This document shows positions 21,591-32,591 of a stretch of 64,000 bases of DNA, one piece after another. Each line of letters starts with the position of its first letter. Position 1 is the stretch's first letter. The notes under the pieces were generated by a model that had not been told where the DNA came from, did not search any database, and saw nothing but the letters and a program-made list of their open reading frames with translations. The stretch spans positions 1-64,000 of the forward strand of contig JADDOH010010108.1 of NCBI GenBank assembly GCA_016648135.1, written 5' to 3'. This DNA is from Agrypnia vestita (lineage: Eukaryota; Arthropoda; Insecta; Trichoptera; Phryganeidae). A program made the translations under genes and the position numbers.

Positions 21591-23740
21591 AATAACCCAA
21601 ATACAGAACCACGAAATTTATAAAGCCATTAACTACTACAATAATCTTCGTACCGAGATACGCTGCATGAGTAACAATTCAGAATAAATTAAAAAAATTA
21701 AAACCTTCTGAAAATCTAACTTAAATTCATGAATCGTTAAAATACTTCATTATTATTCATTGTCTAATTATCTTCTATTACCACCCGAATTATTAAAGGA
21801 TTCACATATGTATCTGCGTATATACAAAATAAGAACTGAGGCTCCCTTATCAAACTCAAGAGCTTCTCTTCATTGATGAGGTCTACGTGACTAACAAAGT
21901 CAAAAAAAAAAATGAATTTAATATGTAAGATTTGTATTTGTACCTTATATTAAAAATTTTTTTTTAAATCTTTACGGTAGTCGCATATGATGTGTAACAT
22001 TTTGACATCTCACAATCAAACATATCAATTGAGCAACGACAGAAATTAACATCAAAATTTAAAAAACCCCATACCAATATTTATTAATTAGTAAATACAA
22101 GTAAAGTAAATGTATATGCATTCATTTATTATTGAATTTTGCCGCACTAGGTAGGTACCGTATATATCTATATACGCATTTTGTTTAGAAATGTGTTTGG
22201 TCAATTATATGTTTTTATTTATTTTCATAGATGGGGTTAGTGTGCCACTATACATATTGTATGAAAACTCTTAATATATATTTAAAAATAATCACATAAA
22301 TTACATACAATAAAGGGTAGTTATTGTTTACATTCATGTAAAAAAATGTAGTATTTATTAGATAGTTTCGAAGATATAAGCCAAAATATATTACACCAGC
22401 CACGTAACATATATACAAAATCAGAAGGGTTGGCTGTTGGAAGTGTGCGTCTTCGTTGCGATGGTACTTGCTGGACATTGATTGGTTTATAAACGGTGAT
22501 TTGTCTTCCATGGCGCGCGCTCATTGGTTAAATGAAATTGCGAGCGCTTCCCTGGCATCTTATTTCCTGTTACGCATTTCCGTCCATTTCCACGAAATCA
22601 CTGCCACAGATTGCAGGAAAGCGAGAAGAAAGGTGTTACACATCAAAAATATTAAAGAATGCTTCTATATGACCTCAACCAAAGTTGGAAAGTAACTGAT
22701 TATTAAGCCAATGTCTAAATGACATATAAATTTACAACAAAATAACATTAATCAACTATGCATACGAAGATGGAAAAGTATCGATAAAGCGTTTGCAGCA
22801 TCGCACATCCCTATGGATATTATAATTTACTTTCCGAGTCGTCAGTTTTTACGGTCGAGACTCTAGTCGAAAATCTCATTCGTGAAAACGTGTGCCATTA
22901 GATCATTTTAACTGCTGTGGTAAAATGAAAAATATTTATTATTGAACTTCTTATAATAACGCCTTGTAACGTGTTAAGATCACAATGAAAGACGACGTCT
23001 GCTAGTTAATTAAAAAATATTTCATTTTCCCGCTTTAATAAGACCGCTTACGACCGTAAATGTGGATCTATGTGATTAAAACAGATAAAATGGAGTATTA
23101 TATAAATCTGTGCCGGGAAAGAATGAAGCACTTAAGCTAAGCACTTCCTGGCTCTGGTGCTGTATGAAGCCGTCTTTATAAAACAGGAACGCGGACGTTT
23201 ATGCGACGTTGCAATTAGTTCAACATTAATCCCCGGAGTAAGCACTGGTAGTAAAACCAGTGTTGCCATTATCGGTGTTTTAATGACTGTTTATAAAAAG
23301 CTGTTTGAGTACCTACCCACTTATTGATAGTTTAACATGATAATAGAATATAGGGCAGTCCGTTTAAGTATTGATTTTATCACTACGTGATTGCGTTTTT
23401 GTTAATGTCATAAAAATCAGTGATGAAATCTACGGTAAATAAAATCTCTGTCTGCATAAGTGTAAAGTGTGCTGCATACAAATAAATATATTTTAATTTA
23501 AAAAAACTATTAAAATTTGTATTAACCACTGAGTTTGAATAACGCTGTCAGAAGGGCCGCTCAATTATTGTTTTGATGTGAAAAGAATTGAGAGGCAACT
23601 GTGCCCAAATGAGCAATAGTTTTGTCGAAGCGATTACGTTTTAAAGAGGAAAAATGAATGTTTGTGCCAAAGTTAGTCCACGATTTTTGACTTTTCGGAT
23701 TCGACGTGACCATAATAAGGTTTTAATTCCTACTATACAA
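21590..23740. other. no recognisable feature
   Basis: Frames of 60-87 codons near 22248-22695 overlap on opposite strands and show no motif. A TTTATAAAAC box at 23174 followed by TTAGTTC about 35 bp later is promoter-like but unsupported by any downstream gene. Confidence 0.45.
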
Positions 23741-23774
23741 GAGTAAGCGACAACATAAGACAAAGAAAAAGAAA

Positions 23775-24008
23775 AACACCTCACAAAATTGTATGATGTA
23801 TAAAGGTATAAAAATCTTCGATAGCCTGCCAAAGGAAATTCAAAACATGGAGAATATAAGGAGGTTTAAACTGAAGTGCAAAAATTATATAATAAAAACT
23901 TTTAAATGATTAGATGGAATGCAACATGTCCAAGTGATATCATGTATTAGCCCACACAACATTATGTGTGGAACTAAATTATTAAGATTAATAAATAAAT
24001 AAATAAAT
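23775..24008 (+). pseudogene. LINE 3' end with (AATA) tail
   Basis: A short frame ending at 23909 reads YKGIKIFDSLPKEIQNMENI then RRFKLKCKNYIIKTF. The pattern K-I/LFDSLP-EI plus a basic, lysine-rich end is the C-terminus of CR1/L2-like LINE reverse transcriptases. A 3' UTR of about 75 bp ends in AATAAATAAATAAAT (23990-24008). Severely 5'-truncated. Confidence 0.6.
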
Positions 24009-24584
24009 GGGATCGTATCTCGGAGACTAATTACCCCATTCTAGTAAACTATGTATTGTTTTAAAGAAAATAATATATGTTTTAAAGAAAATAATATCTC
24101 ATCTTGATATTCAAATATTCTTAAAAATATAAAATGTTTCAAGACTGTGAATTTTAAAAAGTTTGAAAATTAAAAAAAATCGTAATTAGAAAACAGTGTC
24201 TTTTATAATAAAAAAAGTCGTATGCTACATCTTATATAATAATATTATTAGTAAGATGTGTGCATAATTGAAATAAAATTGCCCTTATATATATTTTTTT
24301 ATATTTTCTCCATCAGTCTAAAAAAGGGATGAAAAATGGAAAATAATAATGAAAATCATTAAAAAATTCACTTACCTCACTAGCTTCATATTGTTTTAGT
24401 AACTCTGCCAATTTTGTGAATTTTCGAATGAATTATGACTCAAATTATATTTAGAACTTCAAGCTGATTATGCAAAAAAGCATTTTTAGAAAATGTTTAG
24501 ATGGTTTTAATTTTCAGAATATTTTTGAGTTTGTTCAAATCTTTCAGAACAGTGCTGGATTTATGTCACAGAGACATTATTAAT

Positions 24585-24905
24585 CAATTAATGTATATTA
24601 TAGATATCTCACAGAGATGAAACTGTATTTCTTATGGGAAAGTAGGTATAGAAGTCATTTGGGTGTACATAGGAACATAGAATCTCCACGTAATTTGAAC
24701 ATATATACAACTTCCAAAAAATGAATAAGCATAGTATATTCTATCATGGGTGGAAATGGCGAATGTTACATTGTGTAAAGTGATCACTTAAGCCAACATA
24801 AAGATAGGTCATAAGTCCTATGTACACCCAAATGACTTCTATACCTACTTTCCCATAAGAAATACAGTTTCATCTCTGTGAGATATCTATAATATACATT
24901 AATTG
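24585..24905. mobile_element. hairpin MITE with 90-bp perfect arms
   Basis: 24585-24674 and 24816-24905 appear perfectly complementary over 90 bp, separated by a 141-bp loop. The arms begin CAATTAATGTATATTATAG. TTAA occurs at both outer edges (TTAA|TGTATATT), which could be a duplicated TTAA target, but it is also common in such AT-rich DNA. The terminal words resemble the hAT-like MITE at 56210-56381 (CTC.CAGAGA.GAA). Confidence 0.8.
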
Positions 24906-25469
24906 GTTTTAATTTTGTTAGTTACAAATACGTTTTAGTTAGATAGTATTCAAATATGGGTTTGCTAAGCTGCTTTAACTTTAATCGCTAACATTCTTCA
25001 AGTGTATATCGCCTACCCGTCTTCAACATGTGCGGAATTATAATATTATCCGATGCTCGAAACAAAATTCTTGAAAATATGAAATATTCCCGTAATCCAG
25101 AATGTTACGAAATCGTTGGTTACTAATATTAACACATAATATTTATGTTGAATATTAAAATGTAATCATAATCTTGGTACTAATTTGGTTGTTAGATGTA
25201 ATTATTTTATTCTTGCAATATTTAGGTACGTGGTGTTGTTGTTTAGTTATTATTTAAAATTCATGATTATAATTAGAAGAAGGGTGTCAATGTTGCGTGC
25301 GGATCCTAACTAAATGTCAACGGCTGAGAGTTTTGATATGACTTATCTCTTTTTGTTGTCATCTGTCTTCTTATTTTATATGGAGCCGATATTTTATATG
25401 AAGCCTAAAACAATGGTAATCAATATATATATATATATATAGATATAATATATATATATATTGGTTCTC

Positions 25470-25800
25470 TTGTGTAGCAACATCGAGTACAAAGCGCATC
25501 ACAAGGAGCCAAACAAACGCCATTAAGGCCAGCAACGGCCGGGAACACCCAAAATTTAATTCAAAATTCCCAAAAATCATTAAGGCCAATAATGACCACA
25601 GTACCCAAATTTAGACTTTGACTTACCAGACCTCACTTGGTAATAAGCTTCCGATACGAACGGACGTGCTTGCACTGCCCCTCGTGACGGAAATTTATTA
25701 ACAAGACAACCTGAAGATGCCTGTTGTGATTCAGGCGAAACGTCGGTTGACGAATGGTCCTTCTGAGACCAGATTTTGACGCGGGTTACCCCCAAAGAAA
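25470..25800 (+). mobile_element. repeat with hammerhead-like core (copy 1)
   Basis: Shares AATTCCCAAAAATCATTAAGG, GACCTCACTTGGTAATA, the CTGAAGA..GGCGAAACGTCGG core and TTCTGA..GACCAGATTTTGA with 50400-50650. A minus-strand frame of 71 codons (25580-25795) spans it. Such sequence is common in Penelope-like retroelement terminal repeats (inference); no reverse transcriptase or GIY-YIG domain is present. Confidence 0.55.
25707..25749 (+). ncRNA. hammerhead-ribozyme-like core
   Basis: CTGAAGA at 25711-25717 fits CUGANGA. Stem II is GCCTG/CAGGC (25719-25723 with 25732-25736). GAA at 25737-25739 is followed by palindrome ACGT (25740-25743) as dimer-type stem III and C at 25744 as the cleavage nucleotide. 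Stem I could be CAAC with GGTTG, but needs one bulged G. Fold and activity are inferred. Confidence 0.5.
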
Positions 25801-25878
25801 TTAATACTAATATATATATATATTATATATAATATATATATATATATATATTTCTATATATATTCTTCTATATATGTT

Positions 25879-26375
25879 TCTATATATATATATAAAGAAA
25901 CCCGTGTTTCCCTATCCGCCAAGTTTTCTCCACAACCAGCCACAATCACACACCGGTAGTTATGGTGGTAGATAGCCCTTGGTTTCACATCGAAAATATG
26001 CGAGTTTGGTGGGGGTGGCTGTGCGTGGGTGGGAGTGGGTGACGAAAATGTGTTTTCTAGGACACTGTTTTGTTATGGGAAGGCCGCAAATGCTTCAGAT
26101 TGTTTCAAAATAGGCGCGACGACTGTGTCGGTGAGTCTAGAAGGTTCCGGAAAAACCTGCTCTAGAAAGTTCTGGAAAGAGAAGGTTCTAGAAAATTCCC
26201 GAAAGTTCTAAACTGAGTGGCGGAATGTGTCAGTGTGTCTAGAAGGTTCCTGTGCATTCAATAAATTTCTTGAAAGTTCTCGAGGAGAATGTTCTAAAAG
26301 GTTCGCGAAAGATCTATGACGATCCAAACAGTGTACTAAAAATCTACGCGTGCGAAGCCGTGCGGGCACAGGTAG
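25879..26375 (+). mobile_element. Helitron-like element with heat-shock arrays (copy 2)
   Basis: Same organisation as 9293-9793: TCTATATATA..AAAGAAACCCGTG at the left, CACCC/GTGGG-rich first half, GAA/TTC-rich second half, and GCGTGCGAAGCCGTGCGGGC + ACAGGTAG at the right, where copies 1 and 3 have CTAG. The 60-codon frame at 26029-26211 aligns with part of the 9242-9625 frame but is not under evident coding constraint. Confidence 0.65.
26181..26208. promoter_or_regulatory. perfect six-unit heat-shock-element array
   Basis: GAA 26181, TTC 26186, GAA 26191, TTC 26196, GAA 26201, TTC 26206: six perfect pentamers in register at the position equivalent to 9580-9607 of copy 1. A second array at 26287-26314 has four exact units and two single-base mismatches. 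Confidence 0.75.
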
Positions 26376-26379
26376 TTAT

Positions 26380-27235
26380 ACATAATTGAAGTCTTTTGAA
26401 CAATCTACATATATATTTATAAATAGCCGTGCGGGTGCAAAGTTTTTTTTTGACAGCGCAACTTAAAAGACCACAAGTGTGTGAACAAGCGAAAGATACC
26501 AGGCGCAAGCGAGTACTTAAGCGCGAAATCGAGCGGAATATTCTCGATAGTGATCGATGCAATAGAAACAGCGAAATAAAACGTGCGACTAGTGATAAAT
26601 CATGAAAATTACGGAAGAATCAATGTGAATTTAAGAACGGTAGATTCGTGTCCGGTGACGTAAAACGTTGTGTAAAACAATAAAGTTTAAATTGTTTTAA
26701 GTGTTTCATTTGCCTCACAATTCATTTTTCTCTTACGTACAAGATTTGCACAATTCCGTGACAAATTCTTTTTACATGAGTCATACAAAACCTCTCGGCG
26801 GTTGACCTATAATAACGATATATGCAAAAGTTGATCCGGGATCTAGTGGTAGGATCAAATGAACGCGGATTGGAAAGTAGGAGAGTGGGATTATTATATC
26901 TTCGTCAAGTTCATTCAGAGTAACTGTGCAAAATAAGATATTTTAATTTTGATTATTTTTTTATATTTAAAATATACACGCACATACGGACATTATGATT
27001 TGACATACAAACTTAGGTTTATAAAAAATATAATTACAAAAGAAAAACACTATTAAATAAGGAAAATAAGATTAAAAAAAAAATTAAAAAAACGACTGCA
27101 CAGTTTCAACATCATTGCCGTGAAATGGGCGTTTAGTATACCGTTAATTTATATTTATTTATTTATTAAGAAATCTTATTTATTAGCGTTTATTTCATAG
27201 ACCAATTAAAAAGATTCGCAGATGTTAAGAACAAA
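26380..27235. other. no recognisable gene
   Basis: AACAATAAAGTTTAAA (26676) is polyadenylation-like. The segment 26440-26700 is less AT-rich and could be an old UTR or LTR, but nothing decisive was seen. Confidence 0.4.
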
Positions 27236-27240
27236 GTTAG

Positions 27241-27273
<33 letters not shown>
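27236..27273. repeat. TTAG microsatellite
   Basis: About nine uninterrupted GTTA/TTAG units. This is a tetramer and not the insect telomere repeat TTAGG. Confidence 0.95.
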
Positions 27274-27277
<4 letters not shown>

Positions 27278-27279
27278 TA

Positions 27280-28200
27280 GTTTTAAAGTTAATTATTTTG
27301 AATTAATAAATGAATAGTAGTAAGCAACAAACAATGTTAGTGATTGAATTTGATAAAAAAATTATATCTAGAAATGAGTTAATTAATGGGAGAAGGAAAG
27401 GACAAGGAGATAGGAGTCAGGATAGAGGTGGAGGAAGAGAAGATTAGATATAGTGAGTGATTGGTCAAAGTCGATTTAGTACATGTAATCTAAAGCAGTC
27501 TTTTATTGTATTGTATTATTAATTTTTAAATTTTACATGTAACCTACAATTTGATATACACTCCCACGAGGGTTGCGGGTTGATTAATTGCAATTTGCAT
27601 AAATTGATTAATTAGTGATTAATCAATTAATTGATTGATTCATATATTGTCATCAAGAATACGTCTGTATGCAAAATTTCAGCACAATTGGACGTCGAAG
27701 AGCGGATGAAATATCGATTATAAGACTCCATCCAGACAAAAAGACTAACAGGTGAAGCTAATATAAGCGTGGTAAATGACCAAATCTTAATCCCGGGCAA
27801 GGTCGGGTGCTGACCATTATTGGCTTATAAAATAATCTCTGAACATTACATATTTGTGTGGCTAGCTGAAATATTTTATAATATTTTCACAAAGCCTTTT
27901 AAATATTTGAAAGTTTGATATTAAACATTACATTGCGAAATGAACAAACTTTAAAGTTGAGTAATTATTTCTACATCATCTGTAGTCTATCCCCTAAACA
28001 ATCTCAAACAATTTTCATTATTATGTACCCTCTACACACAACGAATAGGGGAATGTTAAATTATTGTATTTTTATTAAAAGGATATTTGATACATACCAA
28101 GGCGCGGACCTTTATCGTCCGTAAAATTAATTATTTTGGAAGACGTCTTCATTAAAATATTCACCAAAATTAGTGATGACTAAGTGGCGCCCTCAAAAGA
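27280..28200. other. no recognisable gene
   Basis: The segment 27645-27730 (ATCAAGAATACGTCTGTATG, AAATTTCAGCACAATTGG) resembles 55355-55430 and looks like a dispersed LINE 3' UTR piece. Nothing else is supported. Confidence 0.4.
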
Positions 28201-28204
28201 ACTA

Positions 28205-29487
28205 TTAGGTCCTTACATATGAAATTGGCGTTTAGTATGGGAGGAACATAAAGCCGATTTTTTTTATTATAATATATTTATTTAATCAAAGTATGTACCA
28301 TTGCTATCTATGCACTTTTGCCATCTCATAGGTAGTTCATCGATCCCTTTACTAAAAAAACCATTCGGACGGGAATCAATAAAATCTTTGAAGGCGGTTT
28401 GGACTGCCCCATCGGAGTTGAATTTTTTCCTTTGCAAGAAGTTATCCAAATTTCGAAAAAAATGGTAATCTGTTGGGGCAAGGTCCGGAGAGTACGTTGG
28501 ATGTCTTAGACATTCCAATTGAAGCTCCTCTAATTTGGTAGCCGTCTGTTGTGCAGTGTGTGGTCTAGCGTTATCATGAAGCAGCAGTGGCCTAGAGCGA
28601 TTAACCAGCCTCGGTTGTTTAGCAGCTAGCTTTTCCATCATGGTTTGCAGTTGCTGACAATAGACATCTGCCGAAATCGTCTGGCCAGATTTAAGAAAGC
28701 TGTAGTGAACGACACCAGCACTAGTCCACCAAACGCTCACAAGTAACTTTTTGGAGTCAATTTTCGCTTGGGGCACGGTTTGGCTGGTTCGGCAGGGTTC
28801 AGCCATTGCGATGAGCGCTTCCGATTATCGTACAGGATCCACTTTTCATCACAGGTAATGATTCGATTTAAATCCCTTCATTATTGTGCCGGTTGAGTAA
28901 TGCAACGCAGCAGTCAACGCGCGTTTGTTGATTTGCTTCACTCAATTCGTGAGGTACCCACCTTTCAAGCTTTTTCACATTACCAATTTGCTTCAAGTGG
29001 ATTAAAACAGTTTTATCACTAACACCGCAGCCTGCAGATAACTCGGATGTGGTTTGCGATGGATCCGCTTCCACAATAGCCTTCAATTCTTCATTATCAA
29101 CTTTGGTCTCCGGCCGTCCACGGGGCTTGTTCTGCAGGTCGAAATTTCCAGAACGAAAACGTTGGAACCAAAAACGCACTGTGTTTTCTTTTGCAGCACC
29201 GTCGCCATACACATCATTAATCCTTCGAGCCGTTTCTGCAGCACTGGTGCCACGGTGGAACTCGTACTCGTAAATAACGCGATATTTCAAGTTTTTCATT
29301 TTGTAAACTGAGTGACGCAAAGAAAAAAACAATTGAGGAAAAAACAAATGAATTATAATTTTCAAAACACAAATACATGAGTAAATAGCTGTATAAATTT
29401 GGATTTGGAATTCCTAACCAAAGAAAAGATATTTGAGATCAAATTTGCCAGTACGGCAAAACGCCAATTTCATATGTAAGGACCTAA
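28205..29487 (-). mobile_element. full-length mariner element
   Basis: 1283 bp bounded by terminal inverted repeats TTAGGTCCTTACATATGAAA.. that match over about 29 bp, flanked on both sides by the TA target duplication (28203-28204 and 29488-29489). Length, TIR position and TA target are standard for mariner. The transposase lies on the minus strand and carries frameshifts. Subfamily not assigned. Confidence 0.95.
28282..29299 (-). pseudogene. mariner transposase with two frameshifts
   Basis: DDE/D transposase that would cut and reinsert the element at TA. Start MKNLKYRVIYEYEFHRG (Met at 29299); an upstream in-frame Met at 29365 lies outside the usual N-terminus. The N-terminal helix-turn-helix region runs to about 28868, with VRFWFQRFRSGN, NKPRGRP and WVPHELSE. 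A 1-nt deletion near 28875 then shifts the frame; the block TCDEKWILYDN (first catalytic Asp, about 28849) is in a second frame. Another 1-nt change near 28755 leads to the third frame, with LLLHDNARPHTA and YSPDLAPTDYHFF. The second and third Asp are 34 residues apart, the mariner D34D signature. The reading length of about 339 codons is normal for the family. All three catalytic Asp are intact, but no single protein can be made. Confidence 0.93.
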
Positions 29488-29654
29488 TATTATACACGTT
29501 GTTTTAAATTGTATTATCTAAATTTTTTACTATAAAAAATACTATTCATCATAGTTGCCGTATTAAATAATAATTGATTTTGATTTGTTGCGACGCCTAA
29601 CGTCAAACTTGAATCTGCCGACTAAAATTAATAAATTTGAAATCGGATCATTTT

Positions 29655-30212
29655 TGCATGCTTTTATTTAACTCTCTTTGTCTGTTTGTTTGTGTGGTGG
29701 AATCGTGTAATTTATTTTTCACCTATATCCTGACTAGCTAGAATCTATACCTATTAAAGTCAATGTCTGCCTGTCTGTTCTCTATACAAATCTGACCTAA
29801 ATTTTGCATCTCAGCCTAGATTAAATGGAAACATTGTTTTTATTACAGACTTTTCAAAACAATTGAATCGTTGTTCCCCCTATAAACTTACTTTTTACTT
29901 AATCCTTAACCCATGCAACGCCGGGTACGTACAGTTTGTAATTAGAAATAAATAAATTTGATATCGGAACATTTTTTCATAGTAATATTAATGAATCTCG
30001 AACTTACGAAGGCATTTAATATTCAATAATAATGGATGTTTATTAATTTTAATCGAAATAATGTCAAAAATGATTTGATAATGTATAGTCATCCATTTTA
30101 CGTAAATGTTGACAGTTTTAGAGATCTAGCTAGTCAAGAAGTTGGTGAAAAATCATTTACAAGATTCCACCACATCAAACAAACAGACAAAGAGCGTTAA
30201 ATAAAAGTATGT
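29655..30212. repeat. inverted repeat of ~90-bp arms
   Basis: 29655-29742 (TTTATTTAACTCTCTTTGTC, TGTTTGTGTGGTGGAATC, GACTAGCTAGA) is mirrored by 30124-30212 in inverse orientation with moderate divergence. The spacer is about 380 bp and contains TTTGATATCGGAACATTTTT, related to sequence at 29630. Probably an old foldback or two inverted copies of a mobile end. Confidence 0.6.
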
Positions 30213-30556
30213 CAAAATGCCTCTTGTACTTATCAAACACAGATTCCGTGTCTTAATGTACCAAAAGTGGAACCTTTTTGTATCAGTACATCCAAAATAG
30301 GCTTTGTTTAGATTAAGGCATGTTTCTTGGCCATGTAACCTGCCGTAACTTTGAAACTTTATTTTCATCGCTGTGTACCTAAATATTTATTGTGCCCAAG
30401 AGCTTGATATAATATTACAAAATGTTGTACTTCCCTTTGTTACGTATTTTTATTATGAAGAAAAATATATCAGTCATAGAATTTTGATAAAGCTTCGTTC
30501 TCGTACGTGTTTTCGCGTTATTTGCATACGTGTGAGATATTTGCGAGCGCGAAATA

Positions 30557-30847
30557 ATGTCGGGACGAAAGATGAAGAAATATTTGCATAAATTCCTGGA
30601 ATCGTATTTAATATTGTATTACTTTATGGATAATGAATGCAGTAAGCGTGTTGCACGCAGAAATGTTGGAATTTTTAATGCAGTAGGAATTTATATAATA
30701 ATGATAATTGGAATATTCCAGCGCGATTGTGTGTATGCAAGACCTGAGCCGCCATACAAATACAAGACGATATATTATAAAAAAGTAACCCATAAAAACC
30801 AACTTTTTATTATGCTCCCTTTCTTTGTAAAATATAACAACAATTAA
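30557..30847 (+). CDS. unassigned 96-codon open frame
   Basis: Starts MSGRKMKKYLHKFLESY and ends near 30847. An internal Met (MDNECSKRVARRN) is followed by a hydrophobic run (VGIYIIMIIGIF), then CVYARPEPPYKYKTIYYKK. This could be read as a signal-anchor or signal peptide with a short basic, Pro/Tyr-containing tail. No family is recognised. An antisense frame (30608-30802) and the AT-rich setting mean chance is quite possible. No neighbouring exon or promoter was identified. Confidence 0.2.
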   Translation: MSGRKMKKYLHKFLESYLILYYFMDNECSKRVARRNVGIFNAVGIYIIMIIGIFQRDCVYARPEPPYKYKTIYYKKVTHKNQLFIMLPFFVKYNNN

Positions 30848-30849
30848 AG

Positions 30850-31318
30850 ACGAATTAAAACATATAACATAACACTTAACTTACAGTAATTTAATATATT
30901 TCTAAAATGTCAGATGTTTTGAGCTTTTATAAGACACTTCATGCTTTGAAGATTAAATTCTAAAAACATTTGTCAGTCAATTTAGATTTTCGACATTTGT
31001 AGTGAAGTACCTATTATGCATACCGACGGAGTAATTCAAATTTCGAAAATATTCCGCGACGTTATCGGGCCGCCGTTGCTAATCAAACTTTTCTAATGAT
31101 TCCAATTTGAAAAAACCAATAAAAAATTTAAAAATCCGAAATTATACTATAATTATTATTTTTTTTTAACGAAAATTTTATAGATCTTCTTGATCGTCGC
31201 CATGAGTGTTTCAGCTTGATTGGATCACGGGAAAAGGGTCAAAAATCGATCCAAAGTTTTTGTTGACGGCAAGCAAGCAGACGCCACGAGTTAATATAAA
31301 GGGAGTAAAACTGGTAGA
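30850..31318. other. no recognisable feature
   Basis: AT-rich; nothing supported. Confidence 0.5.
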
Positions 31319-31320
31319 TA

Positions 31321-31850
31321 CTAGCTGTGCCCGCGCGGCTTCGAACGCGTATATTTTTAGTAAATTTTAGTCATATTTAATCGATTTCTGTATTAACCTT
31401 AACTATAGATATATATAGAGTAGCTTGTTGGTGTAATGATCATGACGCTCGCCTAGTGATCTGTTGATCGGTGGTTCGAGCCCCATTCCAGGACATCGTC
31501 AAGTTAATCCTATATTCATAGCACAAGCGTTTAGTTTATTTTGATAAAAGTAAAAATATTGATGCATTCCGTGTTTCGCATCTCTATTAAAAAAAATGTA
31601 GTCGCGGACCTTTTTGTAGAACTTTTTGAGTTCTACAACTTCTCGTTGGAAAGTATTTAAATATTCGTATCCTCTTACCGTTAAGGCAGCGTTCGTAAAA
31701 AACGCATCGCTCCACCATTTTTTCGTCGACTTTAATTATAAAATAGATCACCACGAAAAGCTCTTTTATTTTAACACAATAATATATAGCCTATGTCTAC
31801 CCTGAAAGTCTATTCAAAATATTGGTAAAAAGTATTTTGAAATTGGATGT
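31321..31850 (-). mobile_element. Helitron-like element D, 3' part, with SINE insertion
   Basis: Minus-strand end ...CGAAGCCGCGCGGGCACAGCTAG|T at 31321. The block 31600-31840 (GAGTTCTACAACTTCTC, GTTAAGGCAGCGTTCGTAAA, CGTCGACTTTA, GATCACCACGAAAA) aligns with 58295-58510 of the complete copy at 58238-58599. The central part is interrupted by SINE B at 31418-31598. The 5' terminus is missing. Confidence 0.65.
31418..31598 (+). mobile_element. tRNA-derived SINE B (copy 2)
   Basis: Matches 10332-10516 throughout: GAGTAGCTTGTTGG, B box GGTTCGAGCCCC, CATTCCAGG, CGTCAAGTTAATCCTA, AGCACAAGCGTTTAG, AAAATATTGATG, CGCATCTCTATTAAAAAAAA. Inserted in Helitron-like element D. Confidence 0.8.
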
Positions 31851-32049
31851 CTTGAATTGGAATTATTTGAATTGGAAAAATCTTTTGAGAATACGTTGTT
31901 TTTCGATTTTCGCGTTATATTATTTACGATACTTACTAAACAAAAAAGACCATCGATTTATTGCAGCTAAAATTCAGTCACGCACTCCAGTCGCTACCGC
32001 CCAGGAAAAAACATGTCAAAGGACGAATACAACGATGAAAGTGACGTTA

Positions 32050-32590
32050 TAAATTTATAAATCGCGACACATTAACGAGTGTTTAGCCTATATTTTGCAA
32101 AAAGGTATTGTAAATACCGTTCAGTTTAGGCGTTTATGCTAGCCATGTTTTCGTAAGACAGATTCTTATGTTTGTTGAAATAAAAGTATCGATATGGCAT
32201 GTATTCCGCGTTTTTATATTAACAATTTTAATTTGAATATATTTTTAAATTTAAACGTATTTCTTTTTATTTGTCATGTTTCATTTTATCAAGACAAAGT
32301 AAGTAATTGCCAATTAAAAGTTTGATTAATTAGCACTCTGATCTAAGCTATTGCGTGGGTTGTTTATAGCTGTGAAAGTTTAATATTCCTAATGAATTTG
32401 ACATGATTTTCTGAAATAAATCAGGCAAAAGTTGACTGTCAATCTCATAATTTAAAAGAAAAAAATAATTTTATTACTTCATAGAAAATGTGCCGCATTT
32501 TTTGTTAAATTGCTTCTCCATGAGAGCCGCGCTAAAGGGGGACACGCGGGCGATAGTGCGCGGAAGTTTTATCATTGGAAATTTAGTCGC
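32050..32590. other. no recognisable feature
   Basis: AT-rich; a short GC patch at 32524-32570 has no identifiable motif. Confidence 0.45.
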
Positions 32591-32591
32591 A

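Larger units (their letters stand above)
25426..25893. repeat. TA microsatellites flanking a dispersed repeat
   Basis: Long (TA)n tracts at about 25423-25460 and 25802-25893. Both border mobile sequence: the hammerhead-bearing repeat and the Helitron-like element. The second tract probably includes the Helitron 5' terminus (TCTATATATA..TAAAG, from 25879). Confidence 0.8.

Noticed and set aside
27236..27273. Telomere-like TTAG repeat
   Set aside because: The unit is the tetramer TTAG; insect telomeres use TTAGG. It is a simple microsatellite.
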